NCBI GenBank assembly: GCA_964623885.1
Contig: CAZUVM010000098.1
Location: forward strand, 1-54,595
Direction of reading: 5' to 3'
Length of the DNA: 54,595 nt
Source: CAZUVM01 sp964623885
Lineage (GTDB): Bacteria > Verrucomicrobiota > Verrucomicrobiia > Limisphaerales > UBA8199
Below the pieces are notes generated by a model. That model ran no database searches and was not told the origin of the DNA. It saw only the letters and a program-made list of their open reading frames with translations. Positions 17,393 to 26,135 of this stretch are shown in pieces. The position numbers were made by a program, and so were the translations under genes. Position 1 is the stretch's first letter, and every line of letters begins with the position of its first letter.

Positions 17393-18151
17393 ATGGACAC
17401 AATTCTGGAAGCCAAACACTTACGCGTTGAATATAAAGCTCGTAACGCGGCTGCGGGTCCGAAGCTCGCAGTGAATGACCTCAATTTGCGGGTTTACGCG
17501 GGCGAGGTTTTTGGGTTTTTGGGACCCAATGGAGCCGGCAAGACGACCACAATGAACGTCCTGCTTGGGTTTGTGAACGCGACCGGCGGCGACGCGTTTT
17601 TGTTTGGGGTCAATGTGCGCGAACCGATCGCACGCCAGCGAATCGGTTATCTACCGGAGTTGACTTATTACTACAAGTTCCTTACCGCGGAGGAACTGCT
17701 GCGATTCTACGCCAAGATATTTCATATACCGCGGTCGGAGGCGGATCAACGAATCGATCGCCTGTTGAAGCTGGTCGAGTTGGAGAAGGCCCGAAACCGT
17801 CCGATTAAAACCTATTCCAAGGGAATGCAACAACGCGTGGGTTTGGCTCAGGCGCTCATTAATGACCCCGACTTGCTCATCCTGGACGAGCCCACCAGTG
17901 GCCTGGATCCCCTGGGTCGAATGAAGGTCCGTGAAATCATTCAGCGGCTCAAAAACGCAGGCAAAACCGTGTTCTTCTCTTCACACGAACTGGGGGAAGT
18001 GGAAACGGTCTGCGATCGGGTTGCCATCATCAACGAAGGCCAGCTCAAGGTGGAAGGCCGCGTAGCGGATCTGGTTGAGAAACACCAGGCCAATCTCGAG
18101 CAGATTTTCCTGAAGATTATTGGTTACGAACCTCAGCCCGTTCGTTTATGA
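17393..18151 (+). CDS. ABC transporter ATP-binding protein
   Basis: A 252-residue ATPase of the ABC-2 (CcmA/NodI-like) class. Visible motifs: Walker A GPNGAGKTTT (residues about 44-53), the Q-loop, a signature reading YSKGMQQRVGLAQAL (SKGMQ, a usual variant of SGGQ in this class), Walker B LLILDEPTSGLDP and the switch His in FFSSHELGEVE. It is the only ATPase in the cluster, so it probably serves the 4-bp-overlapping permease downstream and perhaps the two upstream permeases as well. The gap of 121 bp after the second permease may hold a separate promoter. Confidence 0.95.
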   Translation: MDTILEAKHLRVEYKARNAAAGPKLAVNDLNLRVYAGEVFGFLGPNGAGKTTTMNVLLGFVNATGGDAFLFGVNVREPIARQRIGYLPELTYYYKFLTAEELLRFYAKIFHIPRSEADQRIDRLLKLVELEKARNRPIKTYSKGMQQRVGLAQALINDPDLLILDEPTSGLDPLGRMKVREIIQRLKNAGKTVFFSSHELGEVETVCDRVAIINEGQLKVEGRVADLVEKHQANLEQIFLKIIGYEPQPVRL

Positions 18152-18927
18152 ATACGATTGGCGCCCTGGCTGGCATCGTCATCAAAGAGCTCTATCGCCG
18201 CAAAGATTTCTACGTCCTCTTTGTCCTCACCGCCGTACTGACTCTGCTGATGGCTTCCATTAATTTTTTTCACAGCAGCGGCATCGTGCGGGTCCTGAAA
18301 GACGTCTGTTTGCTGCTGGTGTGGATTTCGATGCTGGTCATCGCCATCACTACCACCGCGAGGCAAATACCTGCGGAGCGCGAAAATCGCACTATTTTTC
18401 CATTGCTCGCCAAGCCGGTGAGCCGCGCCCAGGTGGTCGCAGGCAAATTCGCCGGCTGCTGGCTCGCTTGCGGGCTCGCGCTATTGGTTTTTTATGTATT
18501 CTTTGGCGTGCTAAGCGGAGCGCGCGAAGGGCACTGGCCGTGGCTGGATTTTTTGAAGGCTTTGTGGCTGCACTGGATGATGACTGGCATGGTGGTGAGC
18601 CTGGCCTTGCTGGGCTCAGTTGTATTTACTGCGCCGTCATCAAACATCACCATCAGCTTTGTGCTGGTGCTTGGGATTCTTTTGCTTGGCCGACACCTGC
18701 ATCAGTTGGCACTGCAGCAATCGGAACCGCTTCAGACCATCGTGACCGTGCTTTATTACCTAATCCCACATCTGGAATGGTACGATCTGCGCTCGTTCCT
18801 TGTGAATGACCGCGGGCTGCCGGCATTGGCGGATTGCGGTCTGGCCAGCCTTTATGCCGCAGTCTATTCAGCGCTGCTGTTGTTCGCCACCTGGTCAATC
18901 TTCCGGCGGAAGCCGTTGAATTCGTGA
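18148..18927 (+). CDS. ABC-2 type transporter permease (NosY-like)
   Basis: A 259-residue permease with six predicted membrane segments (for example residues 22-42, 51-70, 100-122, 140-165, 172-192 and 232-252). It has the family core QIPAERENRTIFPLLAKPVSRAQVVAGKFAG between the second and third segments. The ATG overlaps the ATPase stop (ATGA at 18148-18151), so the two are coupled and form one transporter. It is half the size of the two duplicated permeases upstream, which suggests it homodimerises. The substrate is unknown. Confidence 0.9.
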   Translation: MNTIGALAGIVIKELYRRKDFYVLFVLTAVLTLLMASINFFHSSGIVRVLKDVCLLLVWISMLVIAITTTARQIPAERENRTIFPLLAKPVSRAQVVAGKFAGCWLACGLALLVFYVFFGVLSGAREGHWPWLDFLKALWLHWMMTGMVVSLALLGSVVFTAPSSNITISFVLVLGILLLGRHLHQLALQQSEPLQTIVTVLYYLIPHLEWYDLRSFLVNDRGLPALADCGLASLYAAVYSALLLFATWSIFRRKPLNS

Positions 18928-18930
18928 GCC

Positions 18931-19863
18931 ATGGCCCCAACCCCACAATCTGAGGATGCAGATTCGAATGAAGCGACGCGGGGTGAAGCCTACGTCGTGA
19001 GACGCAGTATTCTGTTTTTGTTTCTGCTGCTTACCCTGTGCTTCGCGTTATCAGCTGCGCTTCAAGTGCGCGTGTGGTCCTGGGTACGACAGGACGAGTC
19101 GGATAATGTTTTAAAGGTGCTATTGGGCGACGGCCGGCGCATATTCGCCAATCAGGCCTTTGTCGAAGCGGATGTTTATTTTCACAGCGGCTATTACCCG
19201 TCGGTATTCGATCAGTCGCAAGCTCCTAAAGACAGCCACCACATGACCGCGGCCGAGGGGAGCAACGAAGAAGAAGAGCACGAGCGGATGATGAATTTTC
19301 TGGGACGACCGCGCGACTGGATTGAGGCGTTCGGGCGACATTTCATGATTACCGAGCACACTCACCTGGGTGGCGGGAAGGAAAAGGAAATCCTGCCGTG
19401 GCTGAAGCTTTCGGCGGAGTTGGACCCGAACCGGATTGATACCTACACGGTGGCGGCTTATTGGCTGCGGAAAGAACTCGGTAAGCCCGATGAAGCCGAG
19501 CAGTTCCTGCGGGAAGGCTTGCGCAACAATCCAAGCAGCTATGAAATCCTGTTTGAATTGGGGCGCCTCTATCATGACAACTTTCATGAAGACGCGCGGG
19601 CGCGAGATGTTTGGCAGCTAGCTTTGCGACGGTGGCAGCAAAACGCGGCCGAGGTAAAAGAGCCCGACACGCGCGCGCTGGAAGAAATATCGATTAATTT
19701 GGCGCGTCTTGAGGAGCAACAAGGAGACCTGAATGCTGCCATCACCCATCTGGAAATGGCAGCCAAGGTTTCGCCCTTTTCAACCCCGCTTCGACAGCAG
19801 ATTGAGCAGCTCAAGTTAAGACTGGCCGCCCGAACTGTTTCCAATCCAACACCGGGGAATTGA
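18931..19863 (+). CDS. Membrane-anchored TPR protein
   Basis: A 310-residue protein. A polar N-terminal tail of about 22 residues precedes one membrane segment (RRSILFLFLLLTLCFALSAAL, about 24-45), so the rest faces the periplasm. From about 150 to the end the sequence fits tetratricopeptide helices (LKLSAELDPNRIDTYTVAAYWL, then EAEQFLREGLRNNPSSYEILFELGRLY, then DLNAAITHLEMAAKVSPFS), a scaffold for protein contacts. A His-rich patch lies before them (HHMTAAEGSNEEEEHER). It starts 3 bp after the permease stop and is therefore probably an accessory part of the ABC system. Exact role unknown. Confidence 0.8.
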   Translation: MAPTPQSEDADSNEATRGEAYVVRRSILFLFLLLTLCFALSAALQVRVWSWVRQDESDNVLKVLLGDGRRIFANQAFVEADVYFHSGYYPSVFDQSQAPKDSHHMTAAEGSNEEEEHERMMNFLGRPRDWIEAFGRHFMITEHTHLGGGKEKEILPWLKLSAELDPNRIDTYTVAAYWLRKELGKPDEAEQFLREGLRNNPSSYEILFELGRLYHDNFHEDARARDVWQLALRRWQQNAAEVKEPDTRALEEISINLARLEEQQGDLNAAITHLEMAAKVSPFSTPLRQQIEQLKLRLAARTVSNPTPGN

Positions 19864-19956
19864 GTTCCGCACGTGGGCTGGGCACCCATGCGCGTTTGCA
19901 GCCGTTCGCATTGGGCTTTGTCTTTACGGGGGCAGTCTGCTTAATTATCTGCCAAC

Positions 19957-20619
19957 ATGAGAAACCGGCAGGCGCAAATTCAACGTGCGACGGGGGAGAC
20001 CAGGATCGCAGTGCAGTTGAACATCGATGGCGCCGGCAAGTCTTCTGTTCGCACGGGGATTCCGTTCTTCGACCACATGCTGACTCTGTTCGCAAAGCAC
20101 GCGGTAGTGGATTTGAAACTGCGCTGCCGTGGAGACCTCGAAGTGGACGCTCATCATACAGTTGAGGACTGCGGGATTGCGTTGGGCCAGGCTTTTCTTC
20201 AGGCGCTTGGGGACAAAAAAGGCATCCGGCGGTATGGCGCCGGTTTCGATCCACGCAACCCATTTACGGGTGAAACTCACGTTCCCATGGATGAATGCCT
20301 GGCACGTTGCGTCATTGACTTTGGCGGGAGGCCCTATCTGATTTGGCGAGGTCTGGATGGCCTATCCTATAGGAAACTGAGCCACCGTGAGCGGCAGCAA
20401 GACATGTCAACCGCGTTTCGTTTCGGGTTGGCGAAAGAGTTTTTTCAGGCTTTTGCCAATGAAGCTCGGTGTAATCTCCATTTGGAATTGGTTTATGGGG
20501 AGGAACCCCATCATATTGTGGAAGCTTTATTCAAGGCTTTTGCCAAGGCGGTTGATTTGGCCTGCCAACGCGATCCACGAATTTCGGGGTTGGTGCCTTC
20601 CACTAAAGGGCGGCTGTAA
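19957..20619 (+). CDS. hisB: Imidazoleglycerol-phosphate dehydratase HisB
   Basis: A 220-residue enzyme that dehydrates imidazoleglycerol phosphate to imidazole-acetol phosphate in histidine synthesis. Both metal-binding signatures are present: FDHMLTLFAKHA with HHTVEDCGIALG (about residues 60-75), and the C-terminal EEPHHIVEALFKAFAKA. It is the monofunctional form, with no phosphatase domain. It is some 20 residues longer than typical members, mainly from an insertion after GIRRYG (GAGFDPRNPFTGETHV, about 93-108). No other histidine gene is near, so the his genes appear scattered here. It lies 93 bp after the TPR gene and may have its own promoter. Confidence 0.97.
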   Translation: MRNRQAQIQRATGETRIAVQLNIDGAGKSSVRTGIPFFDHMLTLFAKHAVVDLKLRCRGDLEVDAHHTVEDCGIALGQAFLQALGDKKGIRRYGAGFDPRNPFTGETHVPMDECLARCVIDFGGRPYLIWRGLDGLSYRKLSHRERQQDMSTAFRFGLAKEFFQAFANEARCNLHLELVYGEEPHHIVEALFKAFAKAVDLACQRDPRISGLVPSTKGRL

Positions 20620-20777
20620 TCCACATATGTCGCTTGAATCCAACGTGTTGTGCGGTGAGTTGTTCAACCGTCGAGATTTCCTTGAATCGGTGTACCTTTG
20701 TTTCATAAGCGGCGTTCAATTCAGCAGTTTAAGCGCCTGGAAGCGTGAATACTGCCGGTGCTGCAGACGTCGAACCG

Positions 20778-21371
20778 ATGACTGAGAAAACGTATTCCTC
20801 GTCAGAGGATCAAGCGTTGGTCCGAGCCGCGCAACGCGGTGATATGGCTGCCTTCGAAGAGCTGGTAGCCCGTCATCGTGACAAGCTTTACGCTCGGGCC
20901 TATAGCATGATGAGGAATGAAGAAGAAGCGATTGATCTTTCTCAAGAAGCGTGGGTGAAAGGCTGGCAGCGGCTGGCCCAGTTCCATGGTGAGTCGAGTT
21001 TCGGCACCTGGATGACCCGGATCGTGATCAACCTGTGCCTGGACGAATTGCGCAAGCAAAAGCGGCAGCGCACCGAGTCGATTGAGGCAATGGACGAAGG
21101 TTCCGGCGGGGTTGAACGGCAAATGCCGATCGTCACTGTGAACCCCACCGCCGGGCTTGAACGGGCCGAACTACGGCAACGGATCGACCGCGCTCTTGGA
21201 CAATTGTCCTATGAGCATCGCACGGTGTTGATCCTGCATGAATTTGAAGAACTGGAATACAAAGAGATAGCCAAAGTAATGGATTGCTCGATCGGAACGG
21301 TGATGTCGCGACTGTTTTATGCGCGGCGGAAAATGGCAGCCATTCTGGCCGATTTGCGGAAGAAAGAATGA
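20778..21371 (+). CDS. ECF RNA polymerase sigma factor (RpoE-like)
   Basis: A 197-residue sigma factor from ATG 20778 (a GTG at 20745 would add 11 residues). Region 2 is clear (AQRGDMAAFEELVARHRDKLYARAYSMMRNEEEAIDLSQEAWVKGWQRL), and region 4 has the helix-turn-helix (LSYEHRTVLILHEFEELEYKEIAKVMDCSIGTVMSRLFYARRKM). The gene overlaps the next start by ATGA, and the next protein is a membrane anti-sigma factor, the usual partner arrangement. The signal is presumably at the cell envelope. I could not identify its own promoter consensus in the 160 bp before it. Confidence 0.93.
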   Translation: MTEKTYSSSEDQALVRAAQRGDMAAFEELVARHRDKLYARAYSMMRNEEEAIDLSQEAWVKGWQRLAQFHGESSFGTWMTRIVINLCLDELRKQKRQRTESIEAMDEGSGGVERQMPIVTVNPTAGLERAELRQRIDRALGQLSYEHRTVLILHEFEELEYKEIAKVMDCSIGTVMSRLFYARRKMAAILADLRKKE

Positions 21372-21871
21372 GTATGGAGTACGAGGCACAACTAAAGCTA
21401 CAGGCTTATCTGGATGGCGAACTGCCGGAGGCCGAAGCGCGTGCGGTGGCCAATCAGCTGGCCAGAGATGAGGAAGTCACGGCACTGCTGGGTGAGTTGC
21501 GCCAGACGCGCAAGGCCGTAGCAGGCTTCGAAGACGGCATGCGGTTGCCGGAATCCCGCGAATTTTACTGGTCGAAAATCCAGCGCCAAATCGAAAAACT
21601 GGAGGCCCCGACACTGCAGCCGGTCCGCGCGCCATCCTGGTTTGCACGCTTACGATATCTGCTCGTGCCCACGGCAGGCCTCGCTCTCATTGCACTGATT
21701 GCCTACCTGGGCAGCCCATTCGGCACCCATGTGCCGGGAATGGAAACAGCCTTGGCTGACTCAGGGGCCTTTACTTACCATGATTTTTCAGCGGGTACCA
21801 CCTTGGTTTGGCTTTCCTATCCAGCGGAAAATGAGTCTGCGGGCGGCGAAGAATTGGGCTCCTTGAAATAG
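21368..21871 (+). CDS. Membrane anti-sigma factor for the upstream ECF sigma
   Basis: A 167-residue protein. The cytoplasmic N terminus (residues 4-55) matches the anti-sigma fold (LQAYLDGELPEAEARAVANQLARDEEV), without the His-x3-Cys-x2-Cys zinc motif of ZAS proteins. One transmembrane segment (about 96-115, RYLLVPTAGLALIALIAYLG) leads to a short periplasmic tail of about 50 residues. The tail contains TTLVWLSYPAENES, a phrase resembling the C termini of other anti-sigma proteins of this group. ATG 21368 overlaps the sigma stop by 4 bp. It should hold the sigma factor at the membrane until an envelope signal arrives. Role inferred from position and fold. Confidence 0.85.
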   Translation: MSMEYEAQLKLQAYLDGELPEAEARAVANQLARDEEVTALLGELRQTRKAVAGFEDGMRLPESREFYWSKIQRQIEKLEAPTLQPVRAPSWFARLRYLLVPTAGLALIALIAYLGSPFGTHVPGMETALADSGAFTYHDFSAGTTLVWLSYPAENESAGGEELGSLK

Positions 21872-21875
21872 GGTC

Positions 21876-22343
21876 ATGAGATTTAAATTGCTTCGGGCGA
21901 CCGTTCTGGTCGGGTTTTCACTGGCGGCTGCTTTTCTTGCAGGCGCACTGCCAAGCACGCGGGCCGCGGACATGCATTTCGCGGCGACATTGGTCTGGGG
22001 CACCGATGATGCGAAGCCGCCAGAGGGTAAGGACTACAAACCGGTTAATCCGGAAATTCGCAATAAACTGAAGGAGCTGCCGCTGAAATGGACGAACTGG
22101 TACGAGGTTAATCGGACGACTTTTGCGGTCCCTCCCGGGCCGCCGAAGTCCGTTCCCATCAGCCCGAAATGCCAGCTTGATGTAAAGAACCTCAACGGTT
22201 CAGAGTTGGAGGTTTCACTCATCGGCAAGGGCAGGGAAGTCATGAAACGCAAACAAGCTTTGCCGAAAGGTGACTTGCTGGTCCTTGGGGGCAATGCTCC
22301 CAACTCGACGGCTTGGCTGGTTATTCTTAAGCGATTGGAGTGA
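21876..22343 (+). CDS. Secreted hypothetical protein in the ECF operon
   Basis: A 155-residue protein with a long signal peptide (residues 1-30, ending near TRAADM). The mature protein of about 125 residues has no cysteine-rich or catalytic motif I know; it begins AATLVWGTDDAKPPEGKDYKP and reads as a beta-rich domain. It begins 4 bp after the anti-sigma stop, so the three genes form one transcript and it may be a sensor or target of the system. Its mature start shares the phrase TLVW with the tail of the anti-sigma factor, which may only be coincidence. Confidence 0.75.
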   Translation: MRFKLLRATVLVGFSLAAAFLAGALPSTRAADMHFAATLVWGTDDAKPPEGKDYKPVNPEIRNKLKELPLKWTNWYEVNRTTFAVPPGPPKSVPISPKCQLDVKNLNGSELEVSLIGKGREVMKRKQALPKGDLLVLGGNAPNSTAWLVILKRLE

Positions 22344-22565
22344 CGCTGGAGAATCCGGCTCGGCAATCGCCGGATGAAATGATCCAGGTTCAGTCCTTAT
22401 CGGGAGGAATATACACTGTCGCGCGCAAGTTCGCTGTCAGTTGCATTTCATTTGGCAGCATCACTCCTCCCAAAAGTGACCAGATCGGAAACGCCGTGCG
22501 TGTTTGACAAGATTCATCGTGTGCACGACGATTTCGATAACTCATCACTCGGCCGTGGACTCATT

Positions 22566-23522
22566 ATGAATAGACGCGAATTCCTTAAATCTCTGGCAGT
22601 AGCATATGCAGCCGGCGTTTCCGGCTCGGGATCAAGTGCTCAAGACATCGCAACGACTAGTCTGTCCACAAAATTGCCGCAACGCAAATTGGGCAGAACG
22701 GGTATGATGGTTAGTGCGCTTGGTTTGGGCGGTGTCATCGGCATGCAATTGCCGCCCTCGGCCGAGCACGATCCTGTTGGCATCGCGGAAAGCGCCCTGA
22801 ATTTGGGAATCACTTACTTCGATACCTCACCCGATTACAACAACGGGCAGTCGGAGACGAACTATGGCCAGGTCCTGGCGCGGCGGCGCAAGGAGGTTTT
22901 TCTCGCGAGCAAAACCAACTCGCGCACTTATGATGGCACGATGCGAAGTGTGGAGCAGAGCCTGAAGCGAATGCAAACTGACCACCTGGATTTATTGCAG
23001 GTTCACGGTGTTTCGGGAACAGAGGACGTTGCGGCGTGGGGAAAGCCCGACGGTGTTATTGCCGCGTTTCATAAACTGCATGATCAGAAGGTGATTCGGT
23101 TCTTCGGCGTTACCGGTCACGACAACGCAGGGAGGTTACGAGAGGCAATCGAGACTTACGAATTGGATACGCTGCTGACTACCTTGAATCCGGTGCCTCG
23201 CCGTCAGCCGTTTCGGGAGGAACTGTTGCCGGTGGCGAGCCGGAAGAACCTGGGCATTATCGCGATGAAGGTTATGGGCGGCGGGAACGGGTGTCTGGTT
23301 ACCGGGAATCCCCTGCAGAAAGTTCTGCGGCCGTACCACGATCAGACTTCGCACCAGGTGATGCCACCCGAATTGATCCGATACACGCTGAGCCTGCCGA
23401 TTTCCGTGGCAATAATTGGAGTTGCTTCGATTGAACAGCTTAAGGCCAACATCGGCATTGTACGAGAAATGACACCGATGACGGTGGCTGAGCGTCAGGA
23501 TTTGGAGCGAGTGATGGCATAA
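22566..23522 (+). CDS. Aldo/keto reductase with Tat-like signal
   Basis: A protein of 318 residues from ATG 22566. An N-terminal RREFLKSLAVAYAAG stretch looks like a twin-arginine signal, so it is probably exported folded. The aldo/keto reductase tetrad is visible: Asp and Tyr in YFDTSPDYNNG, Lys in FLASKTN and His in DLLQVHGVSG, so an NADPH-dependent carbonyl reductase activity is expected. Known exported relatives are annotated only as oxidoreductases. An in-frame start at 22452 would place 38 unrelated residues ahead of the signal and is rejected. The stop overlaps the next start by one base. Confidence 0.88.
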   Translation: MNRREFLKSLAVAYAAGVSGSGSSAQDIATTSLSTKLPQRKLGRTGMMVSALGLGGVIGMQLPPSAEHDPVGIAESALNLGITYFDTSPDYNNGQSETNYGQVLARRRKEVFLASKTNSRTYDGTMRSVEQSLKRMQTDHLDLLQVHGVSGTEDVAAWGKPDGVIAAFHKLHDQKVIRFFGVTGHDNAGRLREAIETYELDTLLTTLNPVPRRQPFREELLPVASRKNLGIIAMKVMGGGNGCLVTGNPLQKVLRPYHDQTSHQVMPPELIRYTLSLPISVAIIGVASIEQLKANIGIVREMTPMTVAERQDLERVMA

Positions 23523-24295
23523 TGACCATTGCCGAACGTGGCATGCCGGCACAACGGTACAACCGCGCGGAATTCCTTGCCAGAACAGCAGGCACAGCTC
23601 TTGGTCTGGCCGCATGCGCTGGTCTGAGTGCTGAGCCGAACGCTGATTTCCAAAGGCCGAAAAGCAGCAGGCCTTCGCATGTTGATCGCTGGGTGGTCAT
23701 CACGATCGGAAATCTGTCGCGCAACCGATATTGGGGAGAAAGTGACGCGCGGGGTGTCCGTCCTGCGATCTGCACCTGCACACTCGTTCAAGGAGATGGA
23801 TTTCGGTTGCTCGTAGATCCGTCATTGCAAAATGCAGACGAAATGGCGCGGGAACTGGACCGTCGATCCGGGTTAAAGCCTGCGGAAATATCTGCAGTTT
23901 TTATCACCCATGAGCATGCGGACCATTACGCTGGACTCGGCCATTTTTCGCAGGCTCGCTGGTTCGCGGGGCCCGAGGTGACGTCCATTCTGAATTCGAC
24001 CAGGAAATGGGAGAAGCGTATCGAACCAGCAACGGAGAGACTTTTCGATGAGCTGGATGTTCTCCCAACCCCAGGGCATACGATGGGACTCAACAGCATA
24101 AGATTTGACTGCCGGAGTCAGTCAGTTGCGGTCGTGGGAGATGCGGTCGCCACACTGGATTTTTGGCGCGAACGTCGAGGTTATTTCAATTGCGTAGATT
24201 TCGCCATGTCCGCCAAAAGCATGGACAAAATCGCCGCCTTGGCGGATCTCATTGTCCCTGGGCATGACAATTATTTTGCGGCCAAAGCGCAGTAA
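23522..24295 (+). CDS. Metallo-beta-lactamase-fold hydrolase, exported
   Basis: A 257-residue protein. The metal-binding signature HEHADHYAG (about residues 127-135) is intact, with later ligands in LPTPGHTMG and AVVGDAVATLDFW. A signal-like segment (NRAEFLARTAGTALGLAACAG, residues 8-28) resembles the Tat-like signal of the neighbouring reductase but lacks a clear RR pair. It follows the reductase with a one-base overlap and is probably co-expressed. Such proteins range from lactonases to thioesterases, so no substrate is given. Confidence 0.87.
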   Translation: MTIAERGMPAQRYNRAEFLARTAGTALGLAACAGLSAEPNADFQRPKSSRPSHVDRWVVITIGNLSRNRYWGESDARGVRPAICTCTLVQGDGFRLLVDPSLQNADEMARELDRRSGLKPAEISAVFITHEHADHYAGLGHFSQARWFAGPEVTSILNSTRKWEKRIEPATERLFDELDVLPTPGHTMGLNSIRFDCRSQSVAVVGDAVATLDFWRERRGYFNCVDFAMSAKSMDKIAALADLIVPGHDNYFAAKAQ

Positions 24296-24328
24296 GCATG
24301 CGCTCTTTTGAATTGAGGAGATTGAGTC

Positions 24329-25147
24329 ATGGTAAACCAGAAAACTTTTGCCTGGATGATTTTTTCGCTGGCCGGACTGGCCGGTGTTGCGTTTGGTGCC
24401 GATAGCGCCATTAATGCAGGAGCCAAGAATCCCATATTCTCCGTCGCGAATTTGGCTTACGAGTATCCCGAATACCTGGAAGGCAGCATTTATGCTCAAG
24501 GCGCTGAACCCAAACGATTGCTTTTCCGGTTTAAGCGGGTTGCAACGCGCTCCGCTTCAACCCTGAACGTGGACCGCGATTTCACCTACCCGGATGGCCG
24601 GATAGCAGCTAAAGAGCACGTGGTTTATCAGGGAAATTCACTGGCGACTTACGAGCTGGCTGAATTGCAGATGGGCGCGAAAGGGAGTGTGATCGCCAGG
24701 CCCGCGTCCGCTGGCAGAACCCTGATCGAATTTCAATATAGTTCGTCGCTGTCAGATCGAATGAAGCCGCGCATCGAGAACGTGGCTGGTGAAATGTTGA
24801 TTGCGGATATGGTAGGCCCCTTTCTAGCTGCCCATTGGGACTTGCTAATACATGGCGAGAAAGTCAGGTGCCGCTACATCGTTGTTCAGAGGAAAGAAAC
24901 TGTTGGTTTTACTTTCTCAAAAGTCGGATCCGGAACAACGGATAACGAGAACACGATCACGTTAAAAATGGAACCAACTAGTGCGGTGCTCAGCCTTATG
25001 ATCAATCCACTTTTCTTTACAATTGAAAAAACGATGCCCCATCGCGTGCTGCGCTATACCGGCCGCACGACTCCTAAAGTCAAAGTGGGCAGTAAATGGG
25101 AAGACCTCGATGCGGTGACGGTTTTCGACTGGCAGACGGCGCGCTAG
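24329..25147 (+). CDS. Secreted hypothetical protein
   Basis: A 272-residue protein with a Sec signal peptide (residues about 1-23, ending at VAFGAD) and a good GAGGAG-like ribosome-binding site about 10 nt before the ATG. The mature part is mostly beta strands with aromatic/charged alternation (LLFRFKRV, RTLIEFQYSSSL, VRCRYIVVQRKETVGFTF, HRVLRYTGRTTPK), suggesting a beta-sandwich or lipocalin-like domain in the periplasm. I do not recognise a family. It lies 33 bp after the hydrolase gene, so it may be the last gene of that run. Confidence 0.75.
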   Translation: MVNQKTFAWMIFSLAGLAGVAFGADSAINAGAKNPIFSVANLAYEYPEYLEGSIYAQGAEPKRLLFRFKRVATRSASTLNVDRDFTYPDGRIAAKEHVVYQGNSLATYELAELQMGAKGSVIARPASAGRTLIEFQYSSSLSDRMKPRIENVAGEMLIADMVGPFLAAHWDLLIHGEKVRCRYIVVQRKETVGFTFSKVGSGTTDNENTITLKMEPTSAVLSLMINPLFFTIEKTMPHRVLRYTGRTTPKVKVGSKWEDLDAVTVFDWQTAR

Positions 25148-25151
25148 GGAG

Positions 25152-25700
25152 TCACATAGTGAGCTGTTTTGGATCGATGGGCGTCAATTGCCATTTCTGC
25201 TCCTCTTTATCCTGCCACGGCTGAACAATCACTTTGGCGCCGTAGCCCCGCTCATCTTTTACGGCAGTCAAAGCCTTGCCGGATTTTGCATCGGTAATCC
25301 GGTACGCACCGTCGGCGAGCCTAGTAAACTGCCAGCTTGGGTTTTCGGTGGTTTGCTTGGAAAGGATTACCTGGGTCACGCTCTGTTCAGGCTTCCCCGG
25401 CGCCGCGTCCGGAGCAAAGGTCTTTGAAGTGAAGTGGTTTTGCAGCTGATATACCGATTCTCCCAGGGCGTGCACTTTCCAGGTCATGCATTTCCAGGGC
25501 TGGGCGGAGTATAGAACAATAGGTGTCCCAACCGCGCTGTTGGCGTTTTCCGGGCGCAGCAGCTCGCCAAATTTCAGATTTTTTATCTGATATGATCCAG
25601 CAAGCGGGGAGCTTAGGGCCGGCGGCCCGGACGAAACTTCGGCAGCAACCCCGAAACACGCAAGGAAACAAGCTATCAGACCCGAGATGAAGGTTCGCAT
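25152..25700 (-). CDS. Secreted ricin-type beta-trefoil (lectin-like) protein
   Basis: A protein of 182 residues from ATG 25700, with a signal peptide (about 1-23). The mature part looks like a ricin B / beta-trefoil domain: repeats of SYQIKNLKFGELLRPEN, VYQLQNHFTSKTFAP and AYRITDAKSGKALTAV, spaced about 50 residues apart, each with the strand-turn pattern of that fold and with Q-W near the repeat ends (EEQKWQLTPI). Such domains bind sugars. It converges with the gene at 24329, with 4 bp between their stops. A start 10 codons earlier (25730) would precede the signal peptide with extra residues. Confidence 0.75.
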   Translation of the reverse strand: MRTFISGLIACFLACFGVAAEVSSGPPALSSPLAGSYQIKNLKFGELLRPENANSAVGTPIVLYSAQPWKCMTWKVHALGESVYQLQNHFTSKTFAPDAAPGKPEQSVTQVILSKQTTENPSWQFTRLADGAYRITDAKSGKALTAVKDERGYGAKVIVQPWQDKEEQKWQLTPIDPKQLTM

Positions 25701-25730
25701 TACGGGTATAGTGACTTGCCGGAGGCGCAC

Positions 25731-26135
25731 GTCAAGAGGCGGAGGTGAACCCGGGCCCGATTAGGGACGTGCCACTACCTTGAGCGGTGAAACGCCCGAA
25801 ATCGGGTCCGCAAGCCGCGATACAGTCCGTCGGTTCCTTTTGCGCATTCCGCAGCGCTTCCGCCGGCTAAGCAGCATCGGCTTTTATACTGCCGCTGCTT
25901 TCGAATCAATGGCCGACGACCGGACACCAATAAACCTCGCCGGTGAAGGAGAGGGTGATTTCACCTGCCGCAAAAGCGGCCAGCAAGAACATGAAAAATC
26001 TTTGCGCCCCAATGTCTAAGATTCGCGTTGCCGACGCCTGGCGGGAGAATCGACCCTTTGTAAACTGAAGTTAAATCCTTAGGCCGGAAACTCCCGCCGA
26101 GGCGCCGTGTTGTATGTGCCGTAGTACTTTGAATC
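25731..26135. other. Gene-free stretch with hairpins
   Basis: Between two minus-strand genes. It contains a small double hairpin (GGTGA-TT-TCACC then GCCGC-AAAA-GCGGC, about 25954-25981) and the larger inverted repeat at 26035-26104. A 79-codon plus-strand frame at 25780 lacks a ribosome-binding site, a domain and a neighbour, so I do not call it a gene. Confidence 0.4.
26035..26104. repeat. Inverted repeat with 13-bp arms
   Basis: Arms at 26035-26047 (CGCCTGGCGGGAG) and 26091-26104 (reverse complement with one extra C) are perfect apart from one bulged base, around a 43-nt spacer. It sits 31 bp past the stop of the gene at 26136, so it could terminate that transcript. The long spacer and absence of a T-tract make a dispersed element equally possible. 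Confidence 0.5.

Noticed and set aside
25780..26019. 79-codon plus-strand frame as a gene
   Set aside because: No ribosome-binding site, domain or signal peptide, and it overlaps hairpins in a spacer.
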